Source: Sulfitobacter mediterraneus
GTDB taxonomy: Bacteria > Pseudomonadota > Alphaproteobacteria > Rhodobacterales > Rhodobacteraceae
Reading direction: 5' to 3'
Assembly (NCBI RefSeq): GCF_016801775.1
Contig: NZ_CP069004.1
Span: 682,001 to 746,000, forward strand
Length of the DNA: 64,000 nucleotides
Part shown: positions 9,421-16,394 of the stretch, piece after piece
How positions within the stretch are numbered: position 1 is the stretch's first letter
Layout: each line of letters begins with the position of its first letter
The notes under the pieces: generated by a model
The model's database searches: none
Told to the model about the DNA's origin: nothing
What the model saw: the letters and a program-made list of their open reading frames with translations, nothing else
Made by a program: the position numbers and the translations under genes

Positions 9421-9449
9421 TTGAAACAGGCGGATCAGGTATACATATC
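9421..9449 (+). promoter_or_regulatory. Candidate heat-shock (RpoH-type) promoter of lon
   Basis: TTGAAA at 9421-9426 and CATATC at 9444-9449 are separated by exactly 17 nt and lie about 75 bp upstream of lon. The elements resemble alphaproteobacterial sigma-32 promoters, and lon is a classic heat-shock gene. The assignment is inference from spacing and gene identity. Confidence 0.35.
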
Positions 9450-9522
9450 TGGTTCTGAACAGGAGACGGCAGAGGTTGCCTACTGAGGAACCTGCACCGT
9501 CTTGCTAGAATAAGGAAAGAGC

Positions 9523-11934
9523 ATGTTAGAGCCTTTGAACGCGTCCTACCCCGTTTTGCCGCTGCGCGATATTGTGGTGTTCCCCCATATGATTGTGCCG
9601 CTGTTTGTGGGCCGCGAGAAATCTGTACGCGCCCTCGAAGAGGTGATGGCAGACGACAAACAAATCCTGCTGTCCAGCCAGATCGATCCCGGTGATGATG
9701 ATCCTGATACCGATGGTATCTTCAAGGCTGGCGTGTTGGCCAATGTGCTGCAACTGCTGAAACTGCCCGATGGCACGGTCAAGGTACTGGTCGAAGGTCA
9801 GGCGCGTGTGCGTATCACAGAATACCTTGAAAATGATGACTTTTTCGAAGCCCGCGCCGAATATCTGACGGAAATGCCGGGCGATGCGGCCACCACCGAA
9901 GCCTTGCTGCGGTCGGTCGCGGATGAGTTTGAGCGTTACGCCAAGGTCAAGAAAAACGTGCCCGATGAGGCGCTTGCCGCCGTGGGCGAAACGGCAGAGC
10001 CTGCACGCCTGGCCGACCTTGTGGCGGGCCATCTGGGCATCGAAGTGGAACAAAAGCAGGATCTGCTGGAAACGCTGTCCGTGTCCGAGCGGCTTGAGAA
10101 AGTTTACGGTCTGATGCAGGGCGAAATGTCCGTCCTGCAGGTTGAGAAAAAGATCAAAACCCGCGTGAAATCCCAGATGGAGCGGACCCAGCGCGAGTAC
10201 TATCTGAACGAACAGATGAAGGCGATCCAGCAAGAGCTGGGGGATGGCGAAGACGGCAAAAACGAAGTTGCCGAACTCGAAGCCAAGATCGCCGAGACCA
10301 AGCTCAGCAAAGAGGCCAAGGAGAAGGCTGAAGCCGAGCTGAAAAAGCTTAAGAACATGAGCCCGATGTCCGCCGAGGCAACGGTTGTGCGCAACTATCT
10401 GGACTGGATGTTGTCGATCCCATGGGGCGTCAAATCCCGTGTGAAAAAGGATCTTGGCCGCGCTCAAACCGTGCTGGACGATGATCATTATGGTCTGGAA
10501 AAGGTCAAGGAACGGATCGTCGAATATCTCGCGGTGCAGCAGCGCTCCTCCAAGATGAAAGGCCCGATCATGTGCCTTGTCGGCCCTCCGGGTGTTGGTA
10601 AAACATCGCTGGGCAAATCTGTGGCCAAAGCGACGGGGCGTGAGTTTATCCGCATCAGCCTGGGCGGCGTGCGCGATGAAAGCGAGATCCGCGGTCACCG
10701 CCGGACCTACATCGGCTCGATGCCCGGCAAGATCATCCAGGCGCTGAAAAAAGCCAAGACCACCAACCCGCTTATCCTCTTGGACGAGATCGACAAGATG
10801 GGGCAGGACTTCCGTGGCGATCCGGCCTCGGCCATGCTCGAAGTGCTTGATCCGGAACAGAACTCCACCTTTGTGGATCACTATATGGAGGTCGAGTATG
10901 ACCTCTCGAACGTGATGTTCCTGACCACCTCCAACAGCTACAACATGCCTGGCCCATTGCTGGACCGGATGGAGATTATCCCGCTGTCCGGCTACACCGA
11001 GGACGAAAAGCGCGAGATCGCCAAACAGCATCTGGTGCAAAAGCAGATCAAGAACCACGGTCTTAAGGCCAAGGAATTCCAGATCGAGGATTCCGCGCTG
11101 ACCGACATCATCCGCTATTACACCCGCGAGGCGGGCGTGCGGAATCTGGAGCGTGAAATCGCCAAGGTGGCGCGTAAGTCGCTGACCAAAATCATTAAGA
11201 AAGAGGCAGACGCTGTGGTGGTTTCTGCCGACAATCTTGATGAATTCCTTGGTGTACGTAAACACCGCTATGGTCTGGCTGAAAAAGAAGACCAAGTGGG
11301 CGTTGTGACCGGTCTGGCCTACACGTCGGTGGGCGGTGAGCTTCTCCAGATCGAAGCATTGCGCCTGCCGGGCAAGGGCCGGATGAAAACCACGGGTAAG
11401 CTGGGCGATGTGATGAAAGAAAGCATCGACGCGGCCAGTTCCTATGTGCGCTCCATCTCGCCGCAGATCGGGGTCAAGCCGCCGAAGTTCGACGCGCTGG
11501 ACATCCACGTGCACGTGCCCGATGGGGCAACGCCAAAGGATGGCCCATCGGCGGGTCTCGCCATGGTCACCTCCATTGTTTCAGTCCTGACGCAGATCCC
11601 TGTGCGCAAAGATATCGCCATGACGGGTGAAGTGTCCCTGCGCGGAAATGCGATGCCCATTGGCGGGCTCAAGGAGAAACTGCTTGCGGCCCTGCGCGGC
11701 GGGATCACCACGGTTCTGATCCCGACCGAGAATGAAAAAGACCTGCCGGATATCCCCGACAACGTCAAAGAGGGGCTGACCATCATTCCGGTCAGCCATG
11801 TCTCCGAGGTGCTGGAGCAAGCCTTGGTGTCAAAGCCTGAGGCGATTGAATGGGATCAAGAGGCCGAAGATGCCGCCGCAGCGGCTGCGGTGGCCCCCAA
11901 ATCCGGAGCAGGGGACAGCGCGACCGCGCATTGA
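9523..11934 (+). CDS. lon: ATP-dependent protease La (Lon)
   Basis: An 803-residue cytosolic AAA+ serine protease that degrades misfolded proteins and short-lived regulators. The N-terminal LonN substrate domain (about 1-205, YPVLPLRDIVVFPHMIVPLF) is followed by a coiled coil (about 200-290). The AAA module has Walker A GPPGVGKTS near 354, Walker B PLILLDEID and sensor TTSNSYNMP. The C-terminal Lon protease domain has Ser in PKDGPSAGLAM (about 676) and Lys in IGGLKEKLLAA. The tail is an Ala/Glu-rich extension. AAGGA precedes the ATG. A strong terminator follows the stop. Confidence 0.98.
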   Translation: MLEPLNASYPVLPLRDIVVFPHMIVPLFVGREKSVRALEEVMADDKQILLSSQIDPGDDDPDTDGIFKAGVLANVLQLLKLPDGTVKVLVEGQARVRITEYLENDDFFEARAEYLTEMPGDAATTEALLRSVADEFERYAKVKKNVPDEALAAVGETAEPARLADLVAGHLGIEVEQKQDLLETLSVSERLEKVYGLMQGEMSVLQVEKKIKTRVKSQMERTQREYYLNEQMKAIQQELGDGEDGKNEVAELEAKIAETKLSKEAKEKAEAELKKLKNMSPMSAEATVVRNYLDWMLSIPWGVKSRVKKDLGRAQTVLDDDHYGLEKVKERIVEYLAVQQRSSKMKGPIMCLVGPPGVGKTSLGKSVAKATGREFIRISLGGVRDESEIRGHRRTYIGSMPGKIIQALKKAKTTNPLILLDEIDKMGQDFRGDPASAMLEVLDPEQNSTFVDHYMEVEYDLSNVMFLTTSNSYNMPGPLLDRMEIIPLSGYTEDEKREIAKQHLVQKQIKNHGLKAKEFQIEDSALTDIIRYYTREAGVRNLEREIAKVARKSLTKIIKKEADAVVVSADNLDEFLGVRKHRYGLAEKEDQVGVVTGLAYTSVGGELLQIEALRLPGKGRMKTTGKLGDVMKESIDAASSYVRSISPQIGVKPPKFDALDIHVHVPDGATPKDGPSAGLAMVTSIVSVLTQIPVRKDIAMTGEVSLRGNAMPIGGLKEKLLAALRGGITTVLIPTENEKDLPDIPDNVKEGLTIIPVSHVSEVLEQALVSKPEAIEWDQEAEDAAAAAAVAPKSGAGDSATAH

Positions 11935-11957
11935 TCCCGATGTGTTCCAAGTAAACG

Positions 11958-11994
11958 AAAAAAGCGCCCTGTGACACCAGGGCGCTTTTCTTTT
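11958..11994 (+). terminator. Rho-independent terminator of lon
   Basis: A perfect 12-bp stem pairs 11960-11971 (AAAAGCGCCCTG) with 11978-11989 across a 6-nt loop and is followed by a T-rich run (TTTTCTTTT). It lies 23 bp after the lon stop. Because the small gene on the opposite strand ends at 12017, it may terminate transcripts in both directions. Confidence 0.88.
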
Positions 11995-12016
11995 GCTGGT
12001 GGTTTGATCCTAAAGA

Positions 12017-12208
12017 TCAGTCGCCAAGTGCCGGAATGGCCAGCAGAACTGCCAGCATGGCAACCATGGCGGTGCCGCTGCTGCTGCCCTCTGCATCGGT
12101 AACAACCACTGGCTCTTCGACAACGGGATCGGCAAGCGATCCGGCCTGTGCCGCAGATGTAAATGTGGCCGCCGCCAGGGCAACCGCGCAAATTGTGCTT
12201 TTCTTCAT
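12017..12208 (-). CDS. Small secreted/membrane-anchored protein
   Basis: A 63-residue protein with a clear signal peptide (MKKSTICAVALAAATFTSAAQA, cleavage after AQA). A short acidic Pro/Val region follows (DPVVEEPVVVTDAEGSSSG), then a hydrophobic C-terminal stretch TAMVAMLAVLLAIPALGD that could anchor it in the membrane. I chose the second of two adjacent ATGs because GGGGA lies just upstream; starting one codon earlier is equally possible. Similar tiny proteins are common in Rhodobacteraceae but have no function known to me. It lies between lon and the HU gene on the opposite strand. Confidence 0.65.
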   Translation of the reverse strand: MKKSTICAVALAAATFTSAAQAGSLADPVVEEPVVVTDAEGSSSGTAMVAMLAVLLAIPALGD

Positions 12209-12343
12209 CATTTTTCCCCAAGTCTGAAACACCGCCCCATGTTACCGACAATGCCGCGCCGAGCAAGGGATACTGGCTTAATTCATCAATATCTGGTATC
12301 GGTAAACACAACGATAACAACCTATCAACGGGGCAAACTGAGC

Positions 12344-12787
12344 ATGACATCATCCAAGCCTGCGAAAGCAGTGACAAAATCCGCCGCAAGCGCGGCGAAA
12401 CCGGCCGTCAAGAAAACCCTGGCAAAAGCCGCGCCGCCGATATCAGCGGTTGCCGGAAAAACGCCCATTTCAGCCAAAACCGCCACGCCAGCGATCGTAG
12501 ACGCGCCGCAACCTGTGGTGCTTGGTCCGATGTTGCGCAAAAAAGAGCTGATCGAAAAAGTTGTCGACCGGGCCGGCATCAAAAAGAAAGACGCAAAGCC
12601 GGTGATTGAGGCCATGCTTGCAGTGCTTGGCGAGGCGCTCACTGAGCATCGCGAGATCAATCTGCCGGACCTGGGCCGTATCAAGGTGCGTAAGGAAAAG
12701 ATGCTGCCCAACGGCCGTGTGATGATCACCAAGATCCGTCAACCCCTTGGCAGCACGACCAAAAAAACGCCTGACACCTCTGAATAG
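12344..12787 (+). CDS. HU-family DNA-binding protein with Lys/Ala-rich N-terminal tail
   Basis: A 147-residue nucleoid protein. The N-terminal ~55 residues are a low-complexity Lys/Ala/Pro tail (AKAVTKSAASAAKPAVKKT), like histone H1 or AlgP-type tails. Residues from about 58 form an HU/IHF domain: RKKELIEKVVDRAGIKKKDA, then EHREINLPDLGRIKVRK and NGRVMITKIRQ, with a short Lys/Thr tail. The tail probably adds non-specific DNA contacts and compaction. Standard HU is about 90 residues, so this is an extended form. HU genes often follow lon; here a terminator and an opposite-strand gene intervene. Confidence 0.88.
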   Translation: MTSSKPAKAVTKSAASAAKPAVKKTLAKAAPPISAVAGKTPISAKTATPAIVDAPQPVVLGPMLRKKELIEKVVDRAGIKKKDAKPVIEAMLAVLGEALTEHREINLPDLGRIKVRKEKMLPNGRVMITKIRQPLGSTTKKTPDTSE

Positions 12788-12857
12788 ATCCCGCGCGGCC
12801 AATTTTTCCAACTCGGCCCTTGCAAGGCCGGGCCCAATTGGCTACTCCGCCGCGCAA

Positions 12858-12932
12858 GGGTGATTAGCTCAGTGGTAGAGCGCTTCGTTCACATCGAAGA
12901 TGTCAGGAGTTCAAATCTCTTATCACCCACCA
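12858..12932 (+). tRNA. tRNA-Val (CAC)
   Basis: The cloverleaf is complete. Acceptor GGGTGAT (12858-12864) pairs with ATCACCC (12922-12928), discriminator A, and CCA is encoded (12930-12932). The anticodon stem CTTCG/CGAAG encloses TTCACAT, giving anticodon CAC. Its 3' portion is duplicated 113 bp downstream. Confidence 0.95.
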
Positions 12933-13046
12933 TCTTTCCTTGGTTGTCTTTTCTAGATAAGCCTTACAAGGCTGTTGGCCTGACCGACGTCCGTCCGCTA
13001 CGCGGCCAGTCTGGGTCCGGAGTTCAAATCTCTTATCACCCACCAT
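12906..13046 (+). repeat. Duplicated 3' end of tRNA-Val (attachment-site-like direct repeat)
   Basis: The 28 nt at 12906-12933 (T arm, 3' acceptor strand, CCA and one more base) are repeated perfectly at 13019-13046. The 85 bp between the copies contain no gene, only a short hairpin AGCCTTACAAGGCT. No acceptor 5' strand, D arm or anticodon arm precedes the second copy, so it is a fragment and not a tRNA gene. This pattern is what tRNA-integrating elements leave, so it may be the footprint of a lost island. Confidence 0.8.
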
Positions 13047-13103
13047 TCCCTTCCCGCCGTTTCTGATGCATCAAACGGGCATCAATTCTTAACGGCATAT
13101 GTC

Positions 13104-13688
13104 ATGACAAAAAACTATCCGAAAATCTGGTTCCTGCGCCACGGGCAGACAGAGTGGAATCGCGAATTCCGCCTGCAGGGGCAGTTGGATTCGCCGCTGA
13201 CCCAACAAGGCCAAGCCGAAGCGGCGCGGCAGGCCAGGATCATGCCGGAAATTTTGGCCCAGAACCCGGCCATCTATGCCTCGCCCCTCGGGCGGGTCCG
13301 CCAAACGGCGCAGATCGCATTAGGCGATGTGCCGCGGCAGGAAGATGCGCGGTTGATGGAAATTCACGCGGGCAAATGGCAGGGGATGACTCGCACCGAA
13401 ATTCTGGCTGACCGTCCCGAATGGGCCGCGCAATCGCCCACGCCGCTTGAGATCTACGAGGCGGCCGACGGGGGGGAGGGGCTGGCCGCCTTTCATGCCC
13501 GGATTGTCGATTTTCTGAACGATCTTACCGGACCAAGCGTGATTGTGGCCCATGGTCTGTTGGGGCAGGTGCTGCGGGCGGAGGTTTGCGGGTTGCCCAT
13601 CGATCAGGCGGGCAATCTGTCGAACTTGCAAGGCTGCGTCTATCTCCTTGAAAACGGTCAGGAAACGGTGCTTGAGGCGCCGGAGTGA
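13104..13688 (+). CDS. Histidine phosphatase family protein (first of tandem pair)
   Basis: A 194-residue phosphoglycerate mutase-like phosphatase. The phospho-acceptor motif is FLRHGQTEWN near residue 12; the second catalytic His is in VIVAHGLLGQVLRA. QGQLDSPLTQQGQAEA and YASPLGRVRQTAQ are further family motifs. It is cofactor-independent in length and more likely a small-molecule phosphatase (CobC/GpmB-like) than a glycolytic mutase; the substrate is unknown. The next gene is a paralogue starting within its stop, so the two are co-translated. No strong ribosome binding site was seen before the ATG at 13104. Confidence 0.88.
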   Translation: MTKNYPKIWFLRHGQTEWNREFRLQGQLDSPLTQQGQAEAARQARIMPEILAQNPAIYASPLGRVRQTAQIALGDVPRQEDARLMEIHAGKWQGMTRTEILADRPEWAAQSPTPLEIYEAADGGEGLAAFHARIVDFLNDLTGPSVIVAHGLLGQVLRAEVCGLPIDQAGNLSNLQGCVYLLENGQETVLEAPE

Positions 13689-14257
13689 ACTCTGCGCCGC
13701 CGCTCTATATTCTGCGCCACGGCGAGACAGAATGGAATGCAACGGGCCGGTTGCAGGGGCGGTTTGATTCGCCCTTGACCAAGGCCGGGCGTGCACAAGC
13801 CGAGGCGCAAAGAGAGATCCTGCAAGCCAATGATCTGACCGGTTTTTCCGCCATCAGCAGCCCGCAGGGCCGCGCGGTGCAAACCGCTCGCATTGCCTGC
13901 GCGGGCCTCATCGATCCCATTGCAACCGACCCCGCGTTGAGCGAAATCAGCCTCGGCGATTGGGCGGGCGGCATCCGCGCAGATCTGATCCAAAGCTCCG
14001 GCGCGAGTGATGGTTTTGACCTTTACGAACTGGCCCCCAACGGCGAAGGGTTTGCCGCCCTGCATGCCCGCTGCCACCGCTTTCTAAGCGGCCTGACCGG
14101 CCCAGCTGTGTTGATCACCCATGGCATCACATCGCGTATGCTGCGGCTGATCCTGACGGGCCGCCCGATCAGAGATCTGCGCGATATGGCGGGCGGGCAG
14201 GGCGTTGTTTTTTACCTTGAGAACGGAAAACAAAAAAGGTTGGATTTAGGGGCTTGA
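13685..14257 (+). CDS. Histidine phosphatase family protein (second of tandem pair)
   Basis: A 190-residue paralogue of the preceding gene. ILRHGETEWNATGRLQGRFD carries the phosphohistidine and VLITHGITSRMLR the second His; SSPQGRAVQTAR matches the paralogue's SPLGRVRQTAQ. Translation starts at GTG inside the stop of the first gene (GTGA). Both proteins end with a near-identical strand (YLLENGQ and YLENGKQ), indicating local duplication followed by divergence. Whether they form a heterodimer or act on different phosphorylated metabolites cannot be told from sequence. Confidence 0.88.
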   Translation: MNSAPPLYILRHGETEWNATGRLQGRFDSPLTKAGRAQAEAQREILQANDLTGFSAISSPQGRAVQTARIACAGLIDPIATDPALSEISLGDWAGGIRADLIQSSGASDGFDLYELAPNGEGFAALHARCHRFLSGLTGPAVLITHGITSRMLRLILTGRPIRDLRDMAGGQGVVFYLENGKQKRLDLGA

Positions 14258-14293
14258 ACCCCCCTTCGACCTTGCGCTAAGAGAGCGCACGGC

Positions 14294-14369
<76 letters not shown>

Positions 14370-14411
14370 TTTTCCCTCTTCTTTTGTCGTGTCTTATTCA
14401 TTCAGTTAGCA

Positions 14412-14452
14412 AAGCTGACCGAACTTGTCAGATGTCGGGTATGAGCCCATAG
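14412..14452 (+). repeat. T-module fragment (copy A)
   Basis: Contains GACCGAACTTGTCAGATGTC followed by GGGTATGAGCCCAT. This is one of five copies in the window of a core that reads approximately CGAAACTGTCAGATGTCGG. It precedes the P module of copy A by about 100 bp. Confidence 0.8.
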
Positions 14453-14554
14453 GAGACGTTGATAAGATAAAATGAGGGTCACGCCCAACGCTGGGTGCGT
14501 GGGGTTTTTTAGGATGATGGTTCTGGGTCCAAAGATACTGTCAGATATAGCGCA

Positions 14555-14690
14555 TGAATTGCCAAATCGGAGATTTGGCAGCGCCCGAACCGCCCCGTTT
14601 TGCCAAAGGCAAACCTACGGTTTGACGGGGCGGGCGCTTTGCTGCCTGCCCCTCGGTTCGGGCGCGACGGCACTTTATGGGCAGCTTCGT
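14555..14690 (+). repeat. P module: nested-palindrome repeat, copy A
   Basis: Hairpin 1 pairs TGCCAAATC (14560-14568) with 14572-14580 around loop GGA. Outer arms GCGCCCGAACCG (14581-14592) pair perfectly with 14654-14665. Inside, CCGCCCCGT (14590-14598) pairs with 14625-14633. Within that, TTTGCC/GGCAAA (14599-14613) and AAACC/GGTTT (14611-14623) form small hairpins. CGGGCGC at 14631-14637 can alternatively pair with 14581-14587. Closely related copies lie at 39121-39271 and, inverted, at 51394-51545. Confidence 0.85.
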
Positions 14691-15058
14691 CCACAAAGCC
14701 GACATTGGCTTCCGCTTCTTCGCTTTACCCGCGCAAACCTGAATGCGGGCAATCGTCATCTCTCATCCCTTTCAAATGTCGGTATGAGTATGATCGAACA
14801 ACCGCAGTCAGGCCCAAATCCTAGATTTCAGTTATTGGACTTTCTGGCGCAAAACTGCGGTGTGCATCCTGTCCCTTTGCGGAAAGAATGGATGAAATGG
14901 GATTGATCGGCATAGGACCAGACCACCCTTCGGTTCAGGGCTTGCCGCAAAGCGGTGTGGAATGTTGATCTTTGGCGATACCTGCCCCCACAAGGAGGGT
15001 CATTTACAACGTCGCACCGCCTGGTCAAACTTTCTTCATAAATCTGCATTTTTGCGGC

Positions 15059-15087
15059 TTGACCCTGTGCCCATGCAGCCATAGAAC
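15059..15087 (+). promoter_or_regulatory. Promoter of first tRNA-Asp
   Basis: TTGACC (15059-15064) and TAGAAC (15082-15087) are 17 nt apart, and the tRNA begins 40 bp downstream. The match is a plausible housekeeping sigma promoter with a weak -10. Confidence 0.45.
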
Positions 15088-15126
15088 CACCAAGCGCTTC
15101 GGGGGAACCTGAGGTCGCAGCAGCGG

Positions 15127-15203
15127 GCGGTTGTAGCTCAGTTGGTTAGAGTGCCGGCCTGTCACGCCGGAGGTCGCGGGTTCGAGCCCCGTCAACCGCG
15201 CCA
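15127..15203 (+). tRNA. tRNA-Asp (GTC), copy 1
   Basis: Acceptor GCGGTTG (15127-15133) pairs with CAACCGC (15193-15199); discriminator G; CCA encoded at 15201-15203. The anticodon loop CTGTCAC within CCGGC/GCCGG gives GTC. It is a Tgt/queuosine target. It differs from copy 2 by one base in the D loop (CAGTTGG against CAGCTGG). Confidence 0.96.
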
Positions 15204-15213
15204 TTGCTGCTTG

Positions 15214-15245
15214 AAAAAGGGTCCTCTTTGAGGGCCCTTTTTTCT
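15214..15245 (+). terminator. Terminator of tRNA-Asp copy 1
   Basis: GGGTCCTC pairs with GAGGGCCC (one G-T pair) around a 4-nt TTTG loop, followed by TTTTTT. It starts about 15 bp after the tRNA CCA end. Confidence 0.85.
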
Positions 15246-15282
15246 TGGCTGATTTCTTTGACAAATTTCCGTGCAAACGCGC

Positions 15283-15311
15283 TTGACGGCCCTGCGCAAC
15301 TCTCTTATGTC
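15283..15311 (+). promoter_or_regulatory. Promoter of second tRNA-Asp
   Basis: TTGACG (15283-15288) and TATGTC (15306-15311) are separated by 17 nt; the tRNA starts 10 bp later. This is a good housekeeping promoter match, so the second copy has its own promoter and is not read only from the first. Confidence 0.6.
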
Positions 15312-15320
15312 GCTCCTCAC

Positions 15321-15397
15321 GCGGTTGTAGCTCAGCTGGTTAGAGTGCCGGCCTGTCACGCCGGAGGTCGCGGGTTCGAGCCCCGTCAACCGCGCCA
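15321..15397 (+). tRNA. tRNA-Asp (GTC), copy 2
   Basis: The structure matches copy 1 except for one D-loop base. Acceptor GCGGTTG (15321-15327) pairs with 15387-15393, and CCA is encoded at 15395-15397. It is followed by a nearly identical terminator, so gene plus terminator were probably duplicated as one unit. Confidence 0.96.
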
Positions 15398-15408
15398 CTA
15401 TCCTGAAA

Positions 15409-15437
15409 TAGGGTCCTCGCCAGAGGGCCCTTTTTTC
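15409..15437 (+). terminator. Terminator of tRNA-Asp copy 2
   Basis: GGGTCCTC/GAGGGCCC stem with a GCCA loop and a TTTTTT tail at 15411-15436. The stem is the same as that after copy 1; only the loop differs. It also lies just past the stop of the opposite-strand hydrolase gene. Confidence 0.85.
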
Positions 15438-15445
15438 GTTTCAGG

Positions 15446-16327
15446 TCAGGGTGTTGCAGCGGTGAGGAATGCCAACAGCGCCTGGGTGGTTTCCTGTGGA
15501 TATTCATCAACAAAGAAATGCCCGCCCGGCACCGGCGCGGCGGTGATATTGCGCAAACGGCCCTTCCATGTGGCAGGTACGTCATAAGCTTTGCCCATCG
15601 CGCCATCCGCGCCATACATCACCAGCGCGGGGCAGGTGACCTGCCGGTCCAGATCCGCCGCGTCGAGGGCAAAATCATGATCCAGCGCGGCGCGGTAGTC
15701 GGCGCACATGCCCCGGATCGCCTCGGGGTCGCGCCATGCGTCGCGATAGGCGTCCAGCGCGGCTGGGTCGAAATCGGACAGCTTGGTTGCACCCCATCCC
15801 TTCAGGCAGCTCTCGAAATAGGCGTCAGGGTCATTGCCGATCATGGTTTCGGGAAACGGCGCGGGCTGAGCGAGAAAAAACCAGTGATAATAAGCGCGTG
15901 CCACCTGCTGCGACAGTTGATCAAGCAGCAGATGGGTCGGCACGATATCCATCACCGTCAGGCTTTGCACCGCGTCAGGGGCATCCAGTGCCATCCGGTG
16001 CGCCGTGCGCCCGCCACGATCATGACCGACAAGGTGAAACCGATCAAACCCCAGATCGCGCATCAGCGCCAGGGGATCGGCGGCCATATGGCGAAAGCTG
16101 TAGTTTTCGGTGCCCTGCGGCTTGCCGCTTTGGCCATAGCCGCGCAGATCGGGGGCAATCACTGTGAACCGCGCCGCCAATGCAGGGGCCACCGCGTGCC
16201 ACATGGCATGGGTCTGCGGAAAACCATGCAGCAGCAACAGCGGCGGCCCGTCACCGCCCCGTGCATAATGAACCAGCTGCCCGTTGGCGGTCACGGTCTG
16301 GCTTTCGAACCCTTGAATAATGGTCAT
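15446..16327 (-). CDS. Haloacetate (fluoroacetate) dehalogenase-like alpha/beta hydrolase
   Basis: A 293-residue alpha/beta hydrolase. The nucleophile is Asp103 in LVGHDRGGRTAHR, with Arg104 and Arg107 placed to bind a carboxylate; the acid is Asp127 (VMDIVPT) and the base His269 (GGHFFVDEYP). His148-Trp149 (YYHWFFLAQP) matches the halide/fluoride pocket of the Rhodopseudomonas fluoroacetate dehalogenase. Recalled residues Asp110, Arg111, Arg114, Asp134, His155 and Trp156 of that enzyme all align at a constant offset of 7; Tyr210 may match Tyr219. This favours haloacid hydrolysis over epoxide hydrolysis. The ATG at 16327 has AAAGG upstream. It is divergent from the EamA transporter. Confidence 0.85.
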   Translation of the reverse strand: MTIIQGFESQTVTANGQLVHYARGGDGPPLLLLHGFPQTHAMWHAVAPALAARFTVIAPDLRGYGQSGKPQGTENYSFRHMAADPLALMRDLGFDRFHLVGHDRGGRTAHRMALDAPDAVQSLTVMDIVPTHLLLDQLSQQVARAYYHWFFLAQPAPFPETMIGNDPDAYFESCLKGWGATKLSDFDPAALDAYRDAWRDPEAIRGMCADYRAALDHDFALDAADLDRQVTCPALVMYGADGAMGKAYDVPATWKGRLRNITAAPVPGGHFFVDEYPQETTQALLAFLTAATP

Positions 16328-16394
16328 CTATGCGGCCTTTCCCTGTTGGACTTTCACAGCTTACAAACCAAATCGCGCAGGTGTAAGAGGGGGC

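Larger units (their letters stand above)
14370..15126. other. Gene-free stretch with repeat modules
   Basis: This 757-bp gap between tRNA-Val and tRNA-Asp has no convincing coding sequence. It contains a partial T module (14412-14452), a P module (14555-14690), a partial T-like tail (14685-14720, AGCCGACATTGGC) and the tRNA-Asp promoter near its end. The open frames that cross it run through the repeat hairpins and lack ribosome binding sites. Confidence 0.7.

Noticed and set aside
9526..11514. 662-codon open frame antisense to lon
   Set aside because: High-GC antisense shadow of a confirmed lon gene; composition (His/Gln/Leu-rich) is typical of reverse frames.
12858..13046. Intact integrative element at tRNA-Val
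   Set aside because: Only 85 bp lie between the repeats and no integrase or cargo is present; at most a footprint remains.
14472..14906. 144-codon open frame between tRNA-Val and tRNA-Asp
   Set aside because: It runs straight through the P module hairpins, has no ribosome binding site, and its product has no domain-like composition. The open frame is a by-product of the GC-rich palindromes.
15204..15587. 127-codon frame crossing the second tRNA-Asp
   Set aside because: It contains a functional tRNA gene and terminator within it.
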